A stretch of DNA of 7,629 nucleotides from CAJQND01 sp051010055. Its GTDB lineage: Bacteria; Pseudomonadota; Alphaproteobacteria; Rhizobiales; CAJQND01. The notes under the pieces are model-generated. The model had not been told where the DNA came from and ran no database searches. It worked only from the letters and a program-made list of their open reading frames with translations. The stretch's first letter is position 1. Each line of letters starts with the position of its first letter. The stretch is from contig JBPCVY010000276.1 in assembly GCA_051010055.1 (NCBI GenBank), forward strand, positions 1-7,629. The letters run 5' to 3'. This document shows, one piece after another, positions 4,599 to 7,629 of the stretch. The position numbers and the translations under genes are program-made.

Positions 4599-6322
4599 CA
4601 GTTTCTTTGCCCTGCCGTCTCTGTAATCGCTTCGTCGATGGCATCCAGGGCAAAATCCATCTGCTCCCGGGTCAGTATCAATGGCGGCGTGAATGTCAGT
4701 GTGTTGCCCATTGAGATTTTGAAAGAGAGGCCCTTGTCCAGGCATCGGTAAAAGACATCCTCCGCCAAATCATCTGCGGGGGTCTTCTCATCCCTGTCAG
4801 TTACAAGCTCTGCGCCAAACAAAAACCCGCGCCCGCGCACATCGCCGATAACCTTGTGGCGGGTCTTCATCTCATTCAGGCGTTCAATGGCGTGCCGGCC
4901 CAAATTGGCGGCATTTTCGGCCAACCCCTCGTCTTCGATAATCTCAATCGTTGTCAGCGCCGCACGGGTCGTGACCGGGTTCTTCTCATGTGTGAAGTGG
5001 CCGAAGGCGAAATCTCCGGCAACATCAAGATCCGGGCGTGCAAGAACAGCGGCAATCGGCAAGATGCCGCCACCCAACGACTTGCCCATCACCAGGATGT
5101 CCGGGACAACGTCATCATGATCACAGGCGAACATGCGCCCGGTCTTGCCCAGGCCTGTCGGGATTTCATCAAAAATCAACAGTGCGCCATGGTCATTGCA
5201 CGCTTTTCTCACTTCAGCCCAGAAACCGGGCGGAGGTATGTAGGGAACCGCGCGCGCAGGTTCTGCAACAACCGCTGCAACGTCGCCTTCTTTTTCAAGC
5301 ACATAACGCACGAAATTGGCACAGGTCATATTGCATTGTTCAAGGACAGGCTGGCCGTCCTTGTCCGGATAACCATAGGGGCAGCGGTAGCAGGCAAATG
5401 GCGCCACATGTTCCGTTCCGCTCAAAAGGGGGCCGATAATGTGAGAGCGGAACAATTGTTCACCGCCCACGGAACTTGCACCAAAACCTGCGCCGTGAAA
5501 GGCATCCCAGAAAGATACCGTCTTGTGCCTGCCAGTTGCCGCGCGGGCAAGCTTCAACGCCACTTCAACCGCATCAGACCCGCCGGTTGTGAAGAGAACT
5601 TTGGAAAGGTTGCCTGGCGAGATGCTTGCAAGCTTTTCTGCGAGCAAGGTTGCCGGCTCGCATGCAAACCTGCGCGGGGCAAATGGAAGTGTGTCCATTT
5701 GTTCGGCAATGGCCTTTTTTAGGCGCGGATGGCCATACCCAATGTGGTGCACATTGTTGCCGTGAAAATCGAGATAGCGCCGGCCTTGCGCATCTTCGAT
5801 ATAGGCCCCTTCGGCCTTTGCAATCACGGAAAGGCATGGCGAGGAAACGGACTGATGCAGAAAAGCATGTGCATCAGCCTCCAGCGCCCGTTGGGTTGCC
5901 GCATCGTGGGTGCGCGAGGCCCAATCGAGCCGCCTTGCAGATGTATTGATTTCCCCTTCTGACTGAACAGGAGAGGTGTCCTTGCGAGCGCCCATGAGAT
6001 TTTCTTCCATGTCAAACCGCAACAGGTATGCGCCGGCATCTTCACGCCCGGTTACAAGAAAAGCAATGGTGGGTGCGCAAAATTTCCCGCTCAATTCCTC
6101 GCGCCCGTATTGAACCAGTTTGCCATGGCTAGACCGTATTATGTCGTCAAGCCCACCCTCCAGCGCGAACACATATGAAATTGTATAGAAAAAGCATGCC
6201 TTATCGATGGAACCGCTTTCTTCCATCTGCTCTCCGGCTTTTGCATAGAGCCTGGCAAGGGTTTCCAAATCGTCTGCCTCGTGGGCTGCGAGGATTGCCT
6301 TTTCCAGAGTTTCATCTGTCAT
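4598..6322 (-). CDS. Class-III aminotransferase-fold PLP enzyme with extra N-terminal helical domain
   Basis: A 574-residue PLP-dependent enzyme of fold type I. The class-III core runs from about residue 160 to the end. It shows TTGGSDAVEVALK (phosphate-binding loop, 246-258), FWDAFHG (271-277), IFDEIPTGLGKTGR with Asp385 (binds the pyridine nitrogen), and MGKSLGGG with Lys414, the Schiff-base lysine. GNNVHHIGYGHP, LPFAPRRF, FGHFTHEKNP and LSFKISMGNTLTF resemble, from memory, the branch containing PbfA, a PLP ammonia-lyase of aminoethylphosphonate breakdown, so a lyase is as likely as an aminotransferase. Four cysteines sit in one insertion (CYRC 311-314, CNMTC 330-334). Residues 1-77 form an extra helical, TPR-like domain, and 78-160 are a linker. 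I chose ATG 6322 (GAAGGG seven bases upstream, 26 bases after the preceding stop). GTG at 6349, overlapping that stop as TAGTG and with AGAAGGG five bases upstream, would give 583 residues and cannot be excluded. Confidence 0.88.
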   Translation of the reverse strand: MTDETLEKAILAAHEADDLETLARLYAKAGEQMEESGSIDKACFFYTISYVFALEGGLDDIIRSSHGKLVQYGREELSGKFCAPTIAFLVTGREDAGAYLLRFDMEENLMGARKDTSPVQSEGEINTSARRLDWASRTHDAATQRALEADAHAFLHQSVSSPCLSVIAKAEGAYIEDAQGRRYLDFHGNNVHHIGYGHPRLKKAIAEQMDTLPFAPRRFACEPATLLAEKLASISPGNLSKVLFTTGGSDAVEVALKLARAATGRHKTVSFWDAFHGAGFGASSVGGEQLFRSHIIGPLLSGTEHVAPFACYRCPYGYPDKDGQPVLEQCNMTCANFVRYVLEKEGDVAAVVAEPARAVPYIPPPGFWAEVRKACNDHGALLIFDEIPTGLGKTGRMFACDHDDVVPDILVMGKSLGGGILPIAAVLARPDLDVAGDFAFGHFTHEKNPVTTRAALTTIEIIEDEGLAENAANLGRHAIERLNEMKTRHKVIGDVRGRGFLFGAELVTDRDEKTPADDLAEDVFYRCLDKGLSFKISMGNTLTFTPPLILTREQMDFALDAIDEAITETAGQRN

Positions 6323-6348
6323 GAAAACGCCCTTCGCCTCATCGCGCA

Positions 6349-7629
6349 CTATGGCCCTTCTGCAAGGCGCGGTCTGCCGGAAGCAGAAACCTGATACACA
6401 CACTCCACGAGGGTTTCCTTGCCTTCCATAATGGCGGTTTTGTCGGTGCGCTTTTCGCTGATGCTCAGCTCACCGGCGCCGGCCTGAATTGCACGGGCCT
6501 CTGCCTCTTGCTTCAAGATGTTGCTGGCAAAATCAATTGCCTTGTCAAGATTGCCGAAAAGGCCAGGTGCGCCTTGCTGATGGGCGGCGACAACCTGAAA
6601 GCGGCCCGGCTCAGGCTGGGTGATTTCCGCTGTCAGGGTAACCCGCACATGGCCAACCACGGCGCCCACCGCATTGGCAACGTGGGCATAGGGGGGAATT
6701 ATGGCCTCTGCCGCGAGCCGTTCAGCAACGTCGCGGTAATAGGTTGACGCGGGCGCACCCAGCCCCACTACTGGCAGTGAGAGGTCAAATCCGATATTCA
6801 CGGTTTGCTCGCCGCCGGCAATTTTGTTCTGGGCAAGCAGTAATGCCGGAACGCCGTCGTCCTTTATTCCATCTTCGCGCAAACAGGCCGCCAGCAGGGT
6901 TTCCGCTGACGTTGCGATAAGCGTTTCAACTATCCACTTTGCGGCGGTTTCCGCATTTTCGCACACATAAGCCCCGGCATTTGTCTGTTGCCGGGCCAAG
7001 AGCGCCAGCCCTTTACGGGCGGCCTCGCCATCCCACTCTTTGTACTTTCCAAGCACATGAGCGGCATCTGATGGGGTGGCGCCACAAATCATCACCAGCC
7101 CGCGCCCGACAAGCCTGTCGAGTGCGCTCTTGTTTTTGCGCGATGCCAGAAGCTGGTTGAGCGGAACAACGGAACTTCCAAGGGCCTCGATGAGGGCCTT
7201 TTCATTATCCGACAATGCGCTGTCATGGGCGCTCGACCGCCCAACCGCCTTTGCGAACAGACCGAAATGCTCATCATGCCGGGGCGCTCTGAGCTGCTTG
7301 TCGAGGGTTCCATGCACGATTTCAGGGCTCTCAAGCGCCAGAAGGCTCAAGGGAATGTGGCGCTTCGGCCCAAGGTGCAGTTCGCTCTTCAAGCCCGTTG
7401 GCACCACACGCACTTCGCTGTCACCGCCGAGCCCGATTGTGCGCATGGCAACCGCTTCCACCATTGTTTTCCAGCCGCCAACGGTTGCCCCTTCCGGGTC
7501 AATGCCCGGCCTGCTGCCACGTAAAAACGCGTAGTCGGTGGTGGTGCCGCCAATATCTGAAATCAACGCGTTTTCCGTTTCGCTCAGCCATGGCGCACCT
7601 ACAAGTGAGGCGGCGGGGCCCGACAATAT
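6349..7629 (-). CDS. Hydantoinase/oxoprolinase (HyuA) family protein, N-terminus outside the window
   Basis: The frame is open to the right edge, so 426 residues are visible of a family usually about 650-700 long; the N-terminal part is missing. The visible start, LSGPAASLVGA, followed by ISDIGGTTTDYAF (the DxGGTxTD nucleotide-binding motif, 7557-7534), is the standard mid-protein signature of the HyuA/OPLAH ATPase family. These enzymes use ATP to open cyclic amides such as hydantoin or 5-oxoproline, or to drive carboxylation of related substrates. TIGLGGDSEVRV and LGPKRHIPLSLLA indicate a divergent clade, not a typical oxoprolinase (which shows GGGS and GPxSAGAxPGP). The C-terminal VVGLGAPASTYYRDVA, PPYAHVANAVGAVVGHV and GRPRLAEGP are also family-like. 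The gene ends with TAG at 6351-6349, directly next to the PLP-enzyme gene, so it is the first visible gene of that operon. Whether a HyuB partner lies upstream cannot be seen. Confidence 0.88.
   Translation of the reverse strand: MLSGPAASLVGAPWLSETENALISDIGGTTTDYAFLRGSRPGIDPEGATVGGWKTMVEAVAMRTIGLGGDSEVRVVPTGLKSELHLGPKRHIPLSLLALESPEIVHGTLDKQLRAPRHDEHFGLFAKAVGRSSAHDSALSDNEKALIEALGSSVVPLNQLLASRKNKSALDRLVGRGLVMICGATPSDAAHVLGKYKEWDGEAARKGLALLARQQTNAGAYVCENAETAAKWIVETLIATSAETLLAACLREDGIKDDGVPALLLAQNKIAGGEQTVNIGFDLSLPVVGLGAPASTYYRDVAERLAAEAIIPPYAHVANAVGAVVGHVRVTLTAEITQPEPGRFQVVAAHQQGAPGLFGNLDKAIDFASNILKQEAEARAIQAGAGELSISEKRTDKTAIMEGKETLVECVYQVSASGRPRLAEGP

Noticed and set aside
4599..4745. 49-residue N-terminal extension of the hydroxyacid dehydrogenase
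   Set aside because: It overlaps the end of the PLP-enzyme gene in another frame and lacks family similarity. MVKIVRTDREL at 4598 is a normal start for the family, and the TGATG overlap supports it.
4856..5722. 288-codon plus-strand frame inside the PLP-enzyme gene
   Set aside because: It is fully antisense to the conserved PLP core, and its composition (many Arg, His, Gly and Cys) is that of a mirror frame. The minus-strand gene explains the region.
6323..6403. 27-residue N-terminal extension of the PLP enzyme starting at 6403
   Set aside because: It would overlap the coding end of the HyuA-like gene by more than 50 bases and is not protein-like there. GTG 6349 or ATG 6322 are better starts.

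Overview
The window looks like a chromosomal segment of an alphaproteobacterium, most likely Rhizobiales-like. The evidence is the N-terminal sequence of its translation initiation factor IF3 (RRPYRAAPTRDEGPRAN), the GlnA/PuuA-type glutamine synthetase ending in EYEWYL, and a moderately high GC content with tightly packed metabolic genes. This placement is inferred from remembered family features, not from a search.

Layout, left to right. Positions 1-1079 (+): the 3' part of a glutamine synthetase-family gene cut by the window edge. Positions 1080-1669: a gap of about 590 bp with no intact large gene. It holds what I read as a small secreted, lysine- and cysteine-rich protein on the minus strand, broken by one extra base inside its signal-peptide codons (1268-1457). 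Positions 1670-2266 (-): infC (IF3) with an intrinsic terminator, apparently starting at a rare AUA codon. Positions 2439-3218 (+): an ABHD10-like serine hydrolase, divergent from infC. Positions 3238-3468 (-): a 76-residue secreted protein of unknown function. Positions 3585-7629 (-): a tightly spaced three-gene operon, transcribed right to left. It encodes a hydantoinase/oxoprolinase-family ATPase (5' end outside the window), a class-III PLP enzyme with an extra N-terminal helical domain, and a D-2-hydroxyacid dehydrogenase whose start codon overlaps the preceding stop.

Working together: the three operon genes look like an uncharacterised catabolic route. In outline, ATP-dependent opening or activation of an amide, lactam or similar ring could be followed by PLP-dependent transamination or elimination of an amino compound, then NAD-dependent interconversion of a 2-keto and a 2-hydroxy acid. 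The substrate cannot be read from the sequence. The PLP enzyme resembles, from memory, the PbfA-like (1-hydroxy-2-aminoethylphosphonate ammonia-lyase) branch more than ordinary aminotransferases, so it could be a lyase. The glutamine synthetase homologue is separated from the operon by infC and runs the other way, so I do not assign it to the same pathway.

No tRNA, rRNA, CRISPR array, insertion sequence or phage gene was seen.
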